Shown piece after piece: positions 12,216-23,023 of a stretch of DNA of 64,000 nt; position 1 is the first letter of the stretch, and every line of letters starts with the position of its first letter. The notes beneath the pieces were generated by a model. The model was not told the DNA's origin, made no database searches, and worked only from the letters and a program-made list of their open reading frames with translations. Position numbers and translations under genes: made by a program. The stretch covers positions 267,904 to 331,903 of the forward strand of contig JBLWGC010000202.1 of the NCBI GenBank assembly GCA_048772705.1, in the 5' to 3' direction. Source of the stretch: Leidyana gryllorum EB-2025a. Taxonomy: Eukaryota > Apicomplexa.

Positions 12216-14214
12216 ATGATGCGATCGCGAGGGCCTCAGGTGAGGCGAAAATCACGTCCAGAGGGCCCGCTGCTGCCCTTCGCATCCTCCGCCTCAACTG
12301 GATTCGGAGCCACCGCCGGACTACCCCCCCCAGACCTCGCGCCGTCTCCTACACCACCTGCCCTATTCGGACAATCAAAAGTACACCCTGAAGATGTTGA
12401 AAGTAGCTCAAGTGACGAATACGACCGTTGTGGCTGGATTCCATGGTTCTGCTCACTCAGAGGCCACGAAATCCTTGTGGAGGTACGCTACACGGAGGCG
12501 TGTTACATCAAATGTGTGTGTGTGTGTGTGGTGGAGTTGACCTGTCCATGTATACCATGTTGGTGATTCCCAAGGTCTCCTTCCTATGGTTGTTGTGAAT
12601 GCGATCGTGCTGTGCGAGTCTCCCCCCGTGCCGCAGCTATGTGAGCAGCAGCGGGCTCGATTTGTGATTGAAGCAAGGGACCAATGCAGAGGCACATTCG
12701 AAGAACACATTTAGCAACTAGTACCTACGGCCCTATAAGACTTCTCTTGAACTGTGCACTGCCATCGCACTGTACCGCATGAGTTGCACAATGCATCCAG
12801 CAGTTCACATGTCACTGTGCACGATGACATCACGGGGTGGCTTGCACAGTGCATGAAAGTAGGTGCAATTGCCTATGCACTGTGCACAAGCTATCATGAA
12901 AGCTTTTGCTTCGAGCAAAGTTTGAATGCAAAATGCACATAGCGTATGCACAATGCATAAGCTTTGTATGAACAAGCTACCTTTCGTACTAGCAAATTGC
13001 ACTGACTCTTGTTATCCGATGTGCATATTGCGAGAAATCCTATTGCGCGGATCACCGGATGGCAGTGCACAGAAGAGCTGAGGAGCTTGGTTGGATATGT
13101 GCACAAGACATGTGCACAAAACTCTCGTGATCAAGACTAATGGAGACCTCTATGCCGAATGTGTATTTGCAATGACCATTTGTGGGGCTGCCCTCCCTTA
13201 CTTCGCCCAAACTCGATTTCCTGCGTTCCAAGACTGTCCTGTGCTGGCTGACATTCATTGTTCTGCAGGTAGACAACGAGTTCATCCAGGACGGTTTCAA
13301 CTTATATGGGCTGAAAGCTCGGTTTACAAGATATGATAAGGCTCTGCAAATGTTGCTGTCGAAAGCACCTCACCAAGACGGTGAGTATGGTCCGCTGAAG
13401 GCGTATCAGTTACATGAAGGATTAGATTTTCGGCGACCCGATGTCCTCGAGATCTATCAGCAAGCCACTGATTTGTACGGGCTCATACATGCTCGATACA
13501 TTATAACGCCGAAAGGGCTTCTCAGGATGGTATGTTGAGTGTCTCTATGAGGCGTGCCGATATCTCCCTGATCTAACAGAGACAAAAGTACTTGGAGGAA
13601 GCGTTTGGGCGGTGCCCCAGGGTGCTGTGCGACGGGTGCCCGATGCTTCCAGTTGGGCTCACTGAAGATTTACGCCAGCATCGTGTGCGCGGTTACTGCC
13701 CAAAGTGTCAAGAAACGTATGTACCGCGTTCGTGCGGAGTAAAGTCTGCAACGCGCGGACGACCTTCGTCCTCGGCTTATCGATATGAGTTGGACGTGGA
13801 TGATGAGGAGGGCGAAGAGGAAGGTTATTCCAGTGAGGATCTGGAGTCCAGCTCCGAAGGTGATATGCATGTAGCTGATATCGACGGGGCTTTCTTCGGG
13901 CCCTCCTTTCCCCACGCTTTTCTTCTACAATTCACCCAGTTGGTGAGTGCGGTAGCCAAGTGGGAGCTGCTTTCGGCAAATTCATGTGGCAGATCCCGAA
14001 GTACCCTCCAATGTACTATGAACCCAAGATCTATGGTTTCCGAATATTCGGGGTTCGGTCGTTGATTCAAGCGAAACTGGAGCTGGTGCGTTCTATCTGC
14101 CTTTTCCTCCGCTGTAGACGTGATATTTTGCTTCTTAATTGGCAGGGTGAGTATGGCAAAGCCTTTAGGAAGAACAGCCAAAGAGAGACCAGTGCATTAC
14201 CGAACCAGACATAA
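12216..14214 (+). CDS. CSNK2B: Casein kinase II regulatory (beta) subunit
   Basis: Five exons, all separated by phase-0 introns: 12216-12482, 13269-13529, 13580-13942, 13993-14085, 14146-14214, giving about 350 residues. Family landmarks in order: GWIPWFCSLRGHEILVEV (human SWISWFCGLRGNEFFCEV), DNEFIQDGFNLYGL, LYGLIHARYIITPKGL, and the zinc-finger cysteines CPRVLC ... YCPKCQETY, then DGAFFGPSFPHA and KIYGFRIFG. The zinc ribbon is the CK2-beta dimerisation element, so a functional tetrameric kinase partner is likely. Two oddities are a 70-residue N-terminal extension and an acidic serine-rich insertion between the zinc ribbon and the FFGPSFPH segment. The first intron is 786 bp, far longer than the others. 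The start is the first of two adjacent in-frame ATGs. Confidence 0.93.
12750..13125. repeat. Cluster of GTGCAC/TGCAC motifs in CK2-beta intron 1
   Basis: The 786-bp intron holds at least five copies of the palindrome GTGCAC (near 12,754, 12,816, 12,884, 13,099 and 13,113) and many TGCAC, TGCAT or GTGCA half sites, concentrated in about 370 bp. The spacing is irregular, so it is not a simple tandem repeat. A (GT)n run lies at about 12,513-12,530. Function is unknown. Confidence 0.6.
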
Positions 14215-14359
14215 GACCTGCTCGGTAAACTCCCCCTCATACAAGACAGCTCTCTCAATGAATGAAAGAACTAACGAGTGTAGTGTAGTGTGTTCTGTCT
14301 TCCATAAAAATTTTGGAGCTCTTTTCCAGTACGCTTTGTGGAGCGGTCCAGTAGTCAAG

Positions 14360-14842
14360 ATGCCGTACCAGTGCAAGGAGGTTCGTGACTTTGTCACCAA
14401 ACTCATGGACAAGACCCAGGACCGGAAGCGGAGTAAGCCTTGCCATTCAACGTCTTTTTCGTCATTTTGTAATCAGCTGTGGTGATCCTGCAAAAGACTG
14501 TTGGTTCCAAGACCATCACCAAATTCAAGGTCAAGACCAACGGCGGTTTGTACACTTTGGTTGTCCCTGATCGTTCCAAGGCCGTCAGACTCGAGAAAGC
14601 ACTCCCCGTCCGTAAGTTCTTCGGCTGCTGTATAGCCGCACACGCGTGTGTGCTTGGTATTTGTATGGTGTGACCGGATAGAGGGCGGTCGGTTCACTTA
14701 CGATGGGCCCTACGCCGTGTATCATTGCGTGTTGCGAATTTGTGTGATTGTTGTTGCGACTGCGCGAATCGAATCTTCGTCTTGTGCAGACTGCGAGAAG
14801 AAGCATATCGGTCGGGTTCCCAGCAAGAAGCAGAAGCTGTGA
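14360..14842 (+). CDS. RPL38: 60S ribosomal protein eL38
   Basis: Three exons, 14360-14432, 14477-14611 and 14790-14842, give 86 residues. The order of motifs follows eL38: MP...KEVRDFVTKL near the start (human MPRKIEEIKDFLLTARRKD), a central FKVKTNGGLYTLVVPD (human FKVRCSRYLYTLVITD), then KAVRLEKALPV. The usual protein is about 70 residues; the additional C-terminal KKHIGRVPSKKQKL comes from the third exon. It lies 145 bp downstream of CK2-beta on the same strand and its stop is 86 bp from the convergent F-box-like gene. Confidence 0.9.
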
Positions 14843-14928
14843 AGAGCTTTCTGATTTACGTAGACCGGCTCCCACCACAGATCATTCACGAACCGAACTT
14901 TCATCGACAAAAACGCATCTTTGACAGC

Positions 14929-17697
14929 TCATGAGGGTTCTATCCATTCGACTCCATTATTGAAAAGGTTGCTGGAGCTGTGATGTGGTACCAAGATAGT
15001 GCTCACTTCACAGCGTCCAGGGAACCCATTGTACTCACTTAAATACCATCCCATCTCGGCTACCTCGGGGGCCGGTGGAGGCGTGGCCCCTTGGTTCTCA
15101 TAGGCCCAGTGAGGTCCGATCGCCAATCGTCCGCGATCTTTCTGATGCCAAATCCACCAGCTGGTGGGGCTGACGACCGCGCTCTCGGTAGTCTGCATGA
15201 GTGGGAAGCCCACATTGGTGATTCGGTAGGCCTCAAGGCTGCGATACCAAACGGCGAACTGCTCTAATTGTGGTCTGGGTAGTAGTCCCAGAGGGGTGTA
15301 TACATCAACATGTCGTCTGCTGATTCTCTGAGCTTGATGATGATACCTGCTGAGTGCGAGGAGGGAGACGTTGCCCTTCATGAGGCCCACCATGGCCCCC
15401 CGCAACCATACGTCTGGGAAGTAGGAGACGTAGGTGAAGGTGATTTTGAGCTTGAGTCCAGTCGCATTCAAAGCGTCCAGCCAGAATTCGATGGCTTTGA
15501 GAATGGTAAGAGGTCCGGCGACGCAATCGACAACGATATCTGTGATCTCTTGCCGTTCGATGAGTCCGTGAAGTTGGCAGTGTCGTGAATTATCGGCGAG
15601 CATACTGAAGGAGAGTCCGCGCAGTATGCGAACGGTGGGATTCCAGAGGACATGACGATTTGTATAGGGTACGAGTTCGTCGACTTCGAGCCAGGCGGCC
15701 AGATCTAACTCTGCGGTTTGAACACTTCGCTGCCGTATAGCCCAGGCCACAAGCTCGGGGTCTGATGACTCTATCAATGCTAAGTGTCTGAGTTTGGGCA
15801 GATTGGCGATAGTTGGTGTGCTGACCACTCTGGTGAGTTTCAGAATCTCGATGGAGGGCTGGCAGAGTTGAGAGATGAATTTGAGCCAAGAAGGTCTCAA
15901 CTGCGGATGTTCGGTGACATAGTTGGTGCATTCTTCCTCCCAGCCGATCAGAGGGAGTACGAATATGTGTGGACACATATTCAGAATGCTGGGGGCTTGT
16001 GTGATCGTTTGGATCATTCCCTCGCTGGCAACCCCGACGAAAGGCGGTCCCAAACGAGCAAATATATGCTTTATATCTGATGGACAATTTTCAATATCCC
16101 GATGGTAAAGGTACTCCAGGAATCGGTGGTGCCTAAGAGCGACCACCGAAGGTATCTCTTCCCACCCATCGCGAGCACAGAGCCAACTGTCGTTACCCCC
16201 GGTCGCGAGATCCTCCCACAAAGCCTCAAAGTAGGGGTCACTCTCCCGGAACCCGTATCTTCCCAACATTGGAATATCGCCCCAGAAGAGCGCTTCGGGT
16301 CCCCTCAGTCGCAGCTCCAGAGCTAAGGTGCTGGATTCGAACTCGTCCATCTCCTCGGCCAGTATCACCAAATGGCGTAGATGTGTGTGTGACTCACTCT
16401 TCTGCGGCCCATTGTTCGTCCAATGCGGGTAACAGTCACACTTGCCGTCTATGCCCACCGTGTTGATCAGGACGACATGACACTTGGGATGTCCCATGAC
16501 AATGCGTGTGGCAGGTGGTGGTGCGTTCAGTTCGGCCAGCCCAGAACACAAGGCACTCCACAGGGGCGGAGGCATAGGCCTTTCGAGATACAACGTGTGG
16601 GCTGTCTTGACACTTCGCTTGGCGGCCGCAAGGAACCACTCTTGTGCGCTCAGTGCGGGGAGGTACCATGATGTTCCAGCACGGTCTAAGAGCAAAGAGT
16701 GCCAGACAAAGTACGATTCTAAGGCTCTGTGAACACTTTTATTCAATTTCCGGTATCGTGCCAATTCTGGAATGGTCAAAAATGCTAAGATCTCACACAA
16801 AAGCAGAGGTAATGAGCCTGAGAAAAGTTGTTTCTGAGCGCTCACTCTCGGTGCTGCTGTCGTTGAGGTCTCCTTGTGTGGCAATTTTGTCGTCTTTGGT
16901 CGAGGTGGTGGCAGGGCATATCCCCTGCTGACCACAGGCTTCGTTTTGAATACTGGTGTGGCAAAGCTCTCGATTGAGATGGGCGATTGCGCTCTTTTGG
17001 GCGACGCTCTGACCGCCGACGGATGAGGAGGCATCGCGTCTCGCTGCAGCAAAGCTTCATATCTTTCATGGGTCAGTTTCTGACCCCCGGAGATCAGATC
17101 TTCTGCTTCTCCCACACTCTTTATTCCCTTCGACTTTTGGGAACCCGATGGCAAAGGACTATTTGGCGACAACGGCTGGGGTCGACTGCGCTTCGAATAT
17201 GCATTGGGCGGGACCAGCAATCGGTCGTCAATGTTGGGAAAGAATCGCACTGGAGCTTTATTTGGAGGCATTGTGACAATTATACATGGCAGACTTTGCT
17301 GTAACCCCGTCACTCCCACCCCCCCCTTCACTCGGACCTCAGTCAGGCGTCTGTTTCCATCACTGGTCTCCTCCACGCTTCGGACACCGGACACCGAGGG
17401 GTGCTGTCGACGCGAACTCCTCTCCACGAGCGCTGGTTGCGATTTGGGCCCAACACTCGTCACTAACTGGTGGTCGTCGTCGTCGCGTATCTCGATCACA
17501 GAGTCTGTCGTGGACTCCGTCTCTGTCAACACCCGCGGCAGGTGACGTTTCACCAGGTGCCTCGAAGCTTCGGCAGCCATTGGCTTTGGTGTTGACCAGT
17601 TGCTGCTGCTGGTCATCACTCGTCCCGGCTGATGATACACAGAAGTGGCTGGAAACCCGTCAGTCCAATGACGATCAGTGGAAAACACGTTCGGCAA
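14929..17697 (-). CDS. F-box-like protein, second family (WF-KRS-AH type)
   Basis: A single open frame of 922 residues on the minus strand. The first about 290 residues are low-complexity, basic and proline/serine-rich. An F-box-like segment follows (LPLLLCEILAFLTIPELARY, then RKLNKSVHRAL), which in F-box proteins binds Skp1 in SCF ubiquitin ligases. Next comes QEWFLAAAKRSVKTAH, closely matched by QDWFIQLLKRSIRHAH in the gene at 23,024-25,087; the two share the same order of segments and so form one family. The C-terminal half is leucine-rich with irregular LRR-like spacing (LPKLRHLALIESSD), plausibly for substrate binding. The listed start is the most upstream ATG; in-frame ATGs farther in could be the real start. 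Short stopless introns cannot be excluded. Confidence 0.65.
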   Translation of the reverse strand: MPNVFSTDRHWTDGFPATSVYHQPGRVMTSSSNWSTPKPMAAEASRHLVKRHLPRVLTETESTTDSVIEIRDDDDHQLVTSVGPKSQPALVERSSRRQHPSVSGVRSVEETSDGNRRLTEVRVKGGVGVTGLQQSLPCIIVTMPPNKAPVRFFPNIDDRLLVPPNAYSKRSRPQPLSPNSPLPSGSQKSKGIKSVGEAEDLISGGQKLTHERYEALLQRDAMPPHPSAVRASPKRAQSPISIESFATPVFKTKPVVSRGYALPPPRPKTTKLPHKETSTTAAPRVSAQKQLFSGSLPLLLCEILAFLTIPELARYRKLNKSVHRALESYFVWHSLLLDRAGTSWYLPALSAQEWFLAAAKRSVKTAHTLYLERPMPPPLWSALCSGLAELNAPPPATRIVMGHPKCHVVLINTVGIDGKCDCYPHWTNNGPQKSESHTHLRHLVILAEEMDEFESSTLALELRLRGPEALFWGDIPMLGRYGFRESDPYFEALWEDLATGGNDSWLCARDGWEEIPSVVALRHHRFLEYLYHRDIENCPSDIKHIFARLGPPFVGVASEGMIQTITQAPSILNMCPHIFVLPLIGWEEECTNYVTEHPQLRPSWLKFISQLCQPSIEILKLTRVVSTPTIANLPKLRHLALIESSDPELVAWAIRQRSVQTAELDLAAWLEVDELVPYTNRHVLWNPTVRILRGLSFSMLADNSRHCQLHGLIERQEITDIVVDCVAGPLTILKAIEFWLDALNATGLKLKITFTYVSYFPDVWLRGAMVGLMKGNVSLLALSRYHHQAQRISRRHVDVYTPLGLLPRPQLEQFAVWYRSLEAYRITNVGFPLMQTTESAVVSPTSWWIWHQKDRGRLAIGPHWAYENQGATPPPAPEVAEMGWYLSEYNGFPGRCEVSTILVPHHSSSNLFNNGVEWIEPS

Positions 17698-17917
17698 TGC
17701 GAGAATTGATGTATTTGGCGGGAATACTCCGCCCGTCTCTCACACAACCTCACTGGATGAATGTGCGGTCCAAAAACACCACAGCCAGCCAGACAACAAA
17801 TCAATCTTCTCCCCTAGCGCTATTCGGCCAATTAATAGGAGGCTGCGGTGCTGTCAACTCGAGGGTCGGTGTCAATCCGCCGATCTACGAAAGAAAACTC
17901 TTCCCCAGGGTTGACAC

Positions 17918-17926
17918 ACTATAAAG
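17918..17926 (+). promoter_or_regulatory. TATA-like box
   Basis: ACTATAAAG lies about 62 bp upstream of the ATG at 17,988 in the 290-bp divergent spacer between two genes. The distance fits a TATA box with a short 5' UTR. No expression evidence. Confidence 0.4.
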
Positions 17927-17987
17927 AGGACAGTGACACATTAAGAATCAATCCTTCTTATCATTAGCAAAAAAGTGAGTTGCGCCT

Positions 17988-19343
17988 ATGGAGTGTTCGT
18001 CAACGTCGGAGCCCATCGAGCCTCAGCCTCCGGTAGCCGGGGGCGACCTGAGTACTCATGAAGGCGTGTTTTCGGGGGTTGTCAGCACGGAAATGTCTGC
18101 ATCACCCCCGAATATGAGCCCGCCTGTACCCTCCCCAGCCGTTCCGCGGGACTTCAAGTCCCTGATGGAACAGCATTTCAAACGGATAACAGATTTGAGC
18201 GAGGAATTGCGCACCTGTGCGGCGCGGGGGGTGCCACACTCGGATCGAAAATCACTCGACGCAGAAATACGCAACCTGCAACGAGGGTATCTGGATGCCA
18301 GCCACCTGCCCGCTCTCATGAGCGAGGTGGCCGACATCAGCCAAACCCATCGATTCCAAGTCCGAGTCTTGAGATTGACTTTGGACAAGGATGTCGTCCT
18401 GAACAACACAGTCAAGCTGGAAGTGACTGAGCCCGTCAAATTTCTTAATCACAGCATCACGTGCAAACATGGACTCGACTTGGGCTGTAAGAAGTCAATA
18501 CACATTGCCTGTCTAGTGCTATCGTAGGAGAAAATCACTCTTCAGTGCGAGGCTTTGTGTAACACCGGCTCAATAATTGCTAAGAACATTCGAGTCAACG
18601 CGCGTCAGGAGGTTCGGAACCTTGGACCGGCGCTCTTGTTAGCCGAAAATGTCATCATCAGTGCCCAGCACGTACTCAACGGGGCAGACGAGTGCCGTGA
18701 GCTCGCGAACGCAGCCCCCAACTACAGTTTCCCCCGGATAATTGCGGTCGGCAGTGAAAAGCCAATGAGTTTAGAGGTCCGAACAGAGGAATTAATCCAA
18801 GTTGGCGGAGTGTTGGGATCCAAGAATACACTCTCCGTACGTCTTCACCCGCAGGCATTGAAAGGGGTAAAGCTGCGCATATTACAGCGAGGATGGGTTG
18901 TCGCCATGCAAGACATCACCTCCGACGTCGTCGAGATACACTGCCGTGGACTCACCGCCACCAGACCGTACCCCTGGCACCATGCCGCTCAACGGCAACC
19001 TTCGGCCCACGACTGCTACGAAGAACCTGTAGTGCAAGAGGTGTATAATGTATACGGGGGCGAATACGGCGGCAGGACAGAGACCGACTGGTATGAGAGC
19101 GTCTGTGACTGCGGTTTGATCCCGGAAGAGCACAAACGACGAGGACTCGTGATGCCTGGCGGACGGATCGCGCACAGTTTCCTCATCTTGAGAAGAAGTT
19201 GGCGCACAGGCAAATGGCTGGACACTGTGCCAACGGAACCCAATCGTCTCTGCGGCATCACCAGTATCAATGGCAGCATGGAAACGCTGACGAAGGCACG
19301 ACACGGAAAGGAGAAGGCAACAGTCTCCGACCACTACGGTTGA
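17988..19343 (+). CDS. Unidentified two-exon gene
   Basis: The first exon starts at ATG 17,988 and reads a proline/serine-rich N-terminus, then a helical region (SLMEQHFKRITDLSEEL) and a strand-rich segment ending near 18,496 at a GTAAGA donor. A second open segment reads from about 18,531 to the stop at 19,343 and has several CxC-like pairs (CDCGLIP, CNTGS) but no motif I recognise. The obvious donor (phase 1) and the acceptor at about 18,530 (phase 0) do not match, so the exact junction is unresolved: a non-obvious splice site or a base error. It is the last gene before the inverted repeat. Confidence 0.5.
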
Positions 19344-19719
19344 GAACCGATATGCGAGGCCTAAAGCTAAAAATTCGGCACGACTGAACGTCGGTCACAT
19401 GCCTCAGCTTAGTACGTGGATTGAACGGACTCCGCGTACAAGAATGGCTACACAGCCGAGGGACGCTTGAGGGGAAGGCATGTTGAGAGAAATCGTCTAA
19501 CGTATAAAAAGGTGTTAAGATTAGATGTATATGATGAACATGCGTTAGAGAGTAACTCATTCAGGTTAGAGACAAGAGCTAAGTAGATCCAGTCAACATC
19601 CTTGGATGCGGGGTTTTCCGCACTTCAACGATTTTGATTGTAGTTATTCGGTTTTCGCAACCATCACTGTTTCTCCTCAAACTAGTGATACAAAAAATTG
19701 AACACACAGAAGTGGCGAA
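19344..19719. other. Intergenic spacer containing the window-limited edge of the left arm
   Basis: No gene is visible. A TATA-like GTATAAAAAGG sits at about 19,501-19,511. The sequence mirrored by the last bases of the window begins at 19,608, so arm similarity may extend further left but cannot be tested here. Confidence 0.5.
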
Positions 19720-20019
19720 ATGGGCCGTGGACTAGTCGTTTGCATCCCGTTCAAAACTCCTCCGGAAGTGGGGCACGGGTCTTATCATTGGGGTCGGCGG
19801 CTCCTCCGTCTCTGGGAGCACCAGTTCACCAATGGTGAATGTGGACCGCTCCCGCGCGAAGAGGCTTCCGTCGCCTCCGCTTCCGGAGCTAACAGCCTCG
19901 GCACCATCGCTTTACCCGCGAGGGTAAGCAGCAGAGGAAGTAGGCCACCACCCTGGCACGGTGAAGTTGGCCGTGAGATACCTCCTCACGCTTACTCGCA
20001 GGCTCCGGCTTGCGCGTGA
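19720..20019 (+). CDS. Hypothetical 99-residue reading frame at the outer edge of the left arm
   Basis: ATG 19,720 to TGA 20,019. The product has no recognised motif. The mirror copy (63,585-63,886, minus) keeps the N-terminal MGRGLVVCIPF but is frameshifted, with the conserved ends LVVCIPF and FTNGECGPL. Coding status is doubtful; it may be part of a longer spliced gene or a remnant. Confidence 0.2.
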   Translation: MGRGLVVCIPFKTPPEVGHGSYHWGRRLLRLWEHQFTNGECGPLPREEASVASASGANSLGTIALPARVSSRGSRPPPWHGEVGREIPPHAYSQAPACA

Positions 20020-21540
20020 AGAACTTTTTGTTAGTGAACCTTCGAGATAGCGCTCTTCATAGAAGATTGCACCAAAACTCAGATTCACTCGATTAACCTT
20101 CAATTGTTCTTCAGTAAACGCTCGGACTTGGGAGCGTCAGTAACGATTTGCCAATCGCCCAGAGACTCATCCGTCTTCATCGCGCTCTCTGCAGAGGGAG
20201 TGTGGCAGAAGGGGGGATGTTCCGCAATATCTTCAACTCGACGCTGAGCGCATTGTAGAAATTCCGAGCTTCAAAAAATATTCTCCCTTTTGAGTCACTG
20301 TCGTTAGGTCGCCTGAACTTATCAGTTCCGGTCCCTTTTTAGATCTTCATTCCATTCGCCCACGAAAGACTCGACGAATGATGGATGTCTCTACACACCT
20401 TCCGTATCGTAAGCCAGCCGCCGCCACCACCGCCTGATGAAGGCGACTAGACACATAGGCCCTTTGTTTAGCCAAAGTGTGGTCTTCAACAAAAGTTGAC
20501 GGGTCACATCATCAGCCTACGGATACGGAACGCAATTTTGACAACCGGTCGAAGTGTTGTGACGTCACTCCGATCTCTCACCTAAGCACATCCAAAGGAT
20601 GTGGAGCGTTGAGCTCGATGTCGGCCGACTTGATGTTGCGGAACAGCGGAGTGTATGGTGTCGTACGTGTCAGGAAAGGAAAGCTGTAAAGTCATAAACA
20701 TCCAGCCAATAGCTACAAACAGTATATTCGAGATGGTTGTGAAGTCGCGATCCATCATAGGCGATGCGAGATACGGTTGGTCAAATTCGGCCTTGTTGGG
20801 ACAGTGTATACTCACTCAGTCGGTCCAAAAAGTACACAACGTTGCGACATGGCGTGCTCTGGTCCATGGATTTGTTACATCGGACAATAATTCTTAGCGT
20901 TCCATCATTAGGGCAGAACCCAATACACAACAAGAACGATGGGAGCATTGTAGGAAGCCAACTAGTCCGACGCAGAGAGGCCTTACCGCCTCTGTGCCAC
21001 TTTGGAGTGCCACACGGACGCTACGCCGCTCTCGGAGGCAGCTAGGCTCGAAGGGATGCCACGCACACACAGACGTGAACTCGGCGTTTTCGTTGTGTGC
21101 CAAATAGACCTCATGACTGCTACTCGCTCAGCTTCCCGCGTTTCATTGGAGACCCGGTCCGTAGACTGGAACGTGAACGGGGTGTGGCAATTCACTCACC
21201 GAACATCGTCCGCCTCATCTAACACGTTGCTCTTGTGCTGTCCAGTGGTGCACGCTGGGGGTTGAGGTCGGCTGGGCTTCGGCGGCTTCTGGTCTTTCAA
21301 GGGACCCTCTGTCGTTGTGGCGATCGATGAAGTGCAGGAACGCCTGACACACTGCGTTCCATCGTCTGTCCCGACCAGATGTACAGCACTCCAGTCTGCT
21401 GTAATGCTTGCGCCTCGAGGCTGATCCAAAATAAACACGGCTCGATGGTCCCGCCTAATGATGGCACTCCCACGTTTGTAGAAAATTCTTGGCTGTGGCC
21501 CTGTCGCGTACAGCTACTGTTTCGCTCACGTCCAGACAGT
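20020..21540. other. Gene-poor stretch, left arm only
   Basis: No convincing gene. Reading frames are short and conflicting on both strands, and no splice-joined frame gives a recognisable product. Everything from about 20,050 to 24,298 is missing from the right arm inside this window. Confidence 0.5.
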
Positions 21541-22640
21541 GCCAATCGGAGTCGGAATGCCGTTATCTTGCCGCCCTCGGCACACCGTCGACAGGGTCTC
21601 TCGCTATGCTATGAAATTGGCGGGCGCTGGTATGGACGTTTGGACCTTCTACGTTCCCTACGGCTTTGCGGCGGGTTCAGATCTGGCGCTATGCCTTCAC
21701 GCCCAACGGAATGACTCACCGAAGGCGATGACTTCCGATGGAGAGGTTCCAAATCTAATACTTCGGTGTCACCGGAAGCTCCGAGCATCGCGAAGTTGGC
21801 TGGCTGGCTTTTGGATAAGCACTCTATTTTGCGACCGAGAGGCTTTCGGGTCCGTTTCGACATTCAATCTGCACTGCTGCTGCAGTATCCGTGCCTCAGG
21901 TACAATTGAATCTCGTCTCGGGTGTCTATACCGATGCCACTCACGGAGCTGTGCTGACATACATAGTGTTTGTCCCGAGAGATCGGTCTGTGCCTGAAGG
22001 CTCAGGCTGCCGGCGAGCCGGAACAAAGGAGAGAGCTGCGAGAAAGAAGTGTCACTTTGTCGCAACCCTTCTTTCAAATACTCGTTACTACAGCGGTCCA
22101 AAGGTCTGTGGCAGTCAGTGATACCCTAAAATGTTGGATTGGGCATCAGGAGATGCTCACACGCTATTTGCACAATCGGTGATGTTACCGGCTGTCTGTT
22201 CCCCAGCAATATACTAAGAGGTTTTCCCTCAAAGGCAGAAGATGTCCAGGGCCCCCGAACACTGCCTTCGGGGCTTTTACATTGTACGAGTCAGTTTGTG
22301 GTCAAGCTGGAAACAACCTTTATAGGGTTTCCAAGTCGACGGCCATTACGCTCATCGCTGTAGACAGAGTGGCAGTCCGTCTTTATGAGCTGTACGATTG
22401 GATCAAATTACGACAACGACGTCAAGTGTAGTCAAAAGTAATGCAAATTTTCACCACATTGGACTCCCGGAAGCGGGAACACCGGACAGTCGACCGTGAA
22501 GTTCTGAGCTCTGATGGATTCAATCGCCAATCAGCGATGGAAATGGTTGCTGCCCCAAACTGCCTTAGAGTACTGCGTTGACGAGGCTCGAAACCTCAAT
22601 ACGTCAAATACGGCGATTCTTGGCTCTATACAAAGTCAGC
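21540..22640 (+). pseudogene. Decayed copy of the GHxxW/RFGL-type F-box family, C-terminal part
   Basis: DNA at about 21,690-22,640 aligns colinearly with 26,540-27,590. Shared blocks include LVSGVYTDAT (intact member LVSGLYTDAT) and the RFDIQSALLLQYP segment (intact member RFGLQAAALLHYP), plus non-coding sequence after the stop (ACTTCCGGA... and GTTGACGAGGC...). The frame is broken by several stops and shifts. It is a direct, diverged duplicate of the copy 5 kb downstream, and exists only in the left arm. Confidence 0.7.
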
Positions 22641-23023
22641 TCACATCTCTGGTTGCGTCATATTTGCACAAGAGCTGCAAGGCATCTATTCAAAAGGACG
22701 TGCGTGTGTGCCGGCGGTAGGTCGCAAAGTGCGTACGGTAAAAATCCTTATGCCCCAAAGGTGTGCAGGCCGGGTACTAAACTGCGCAAAACACCTTATC
22801 ATTCACTATACCGGCCAATATTGATGTCAGCACTAAGTGCGTGCGCGTGTGCGAGACACACGGCCACACAGGGCGCGAGCTACAGCGGGCCCCCCATAGT
22901 GGTGTCTGGGACTTTGTACACCACTTTAGGGGTTCGACGCACTCGTGTGAACAGGGTCAAGAGAATAGATTGGACCCTTTTCCCGCGCCATTGGCACTTC
23001 ATTGGATTGCAGTTGACTTGAGG

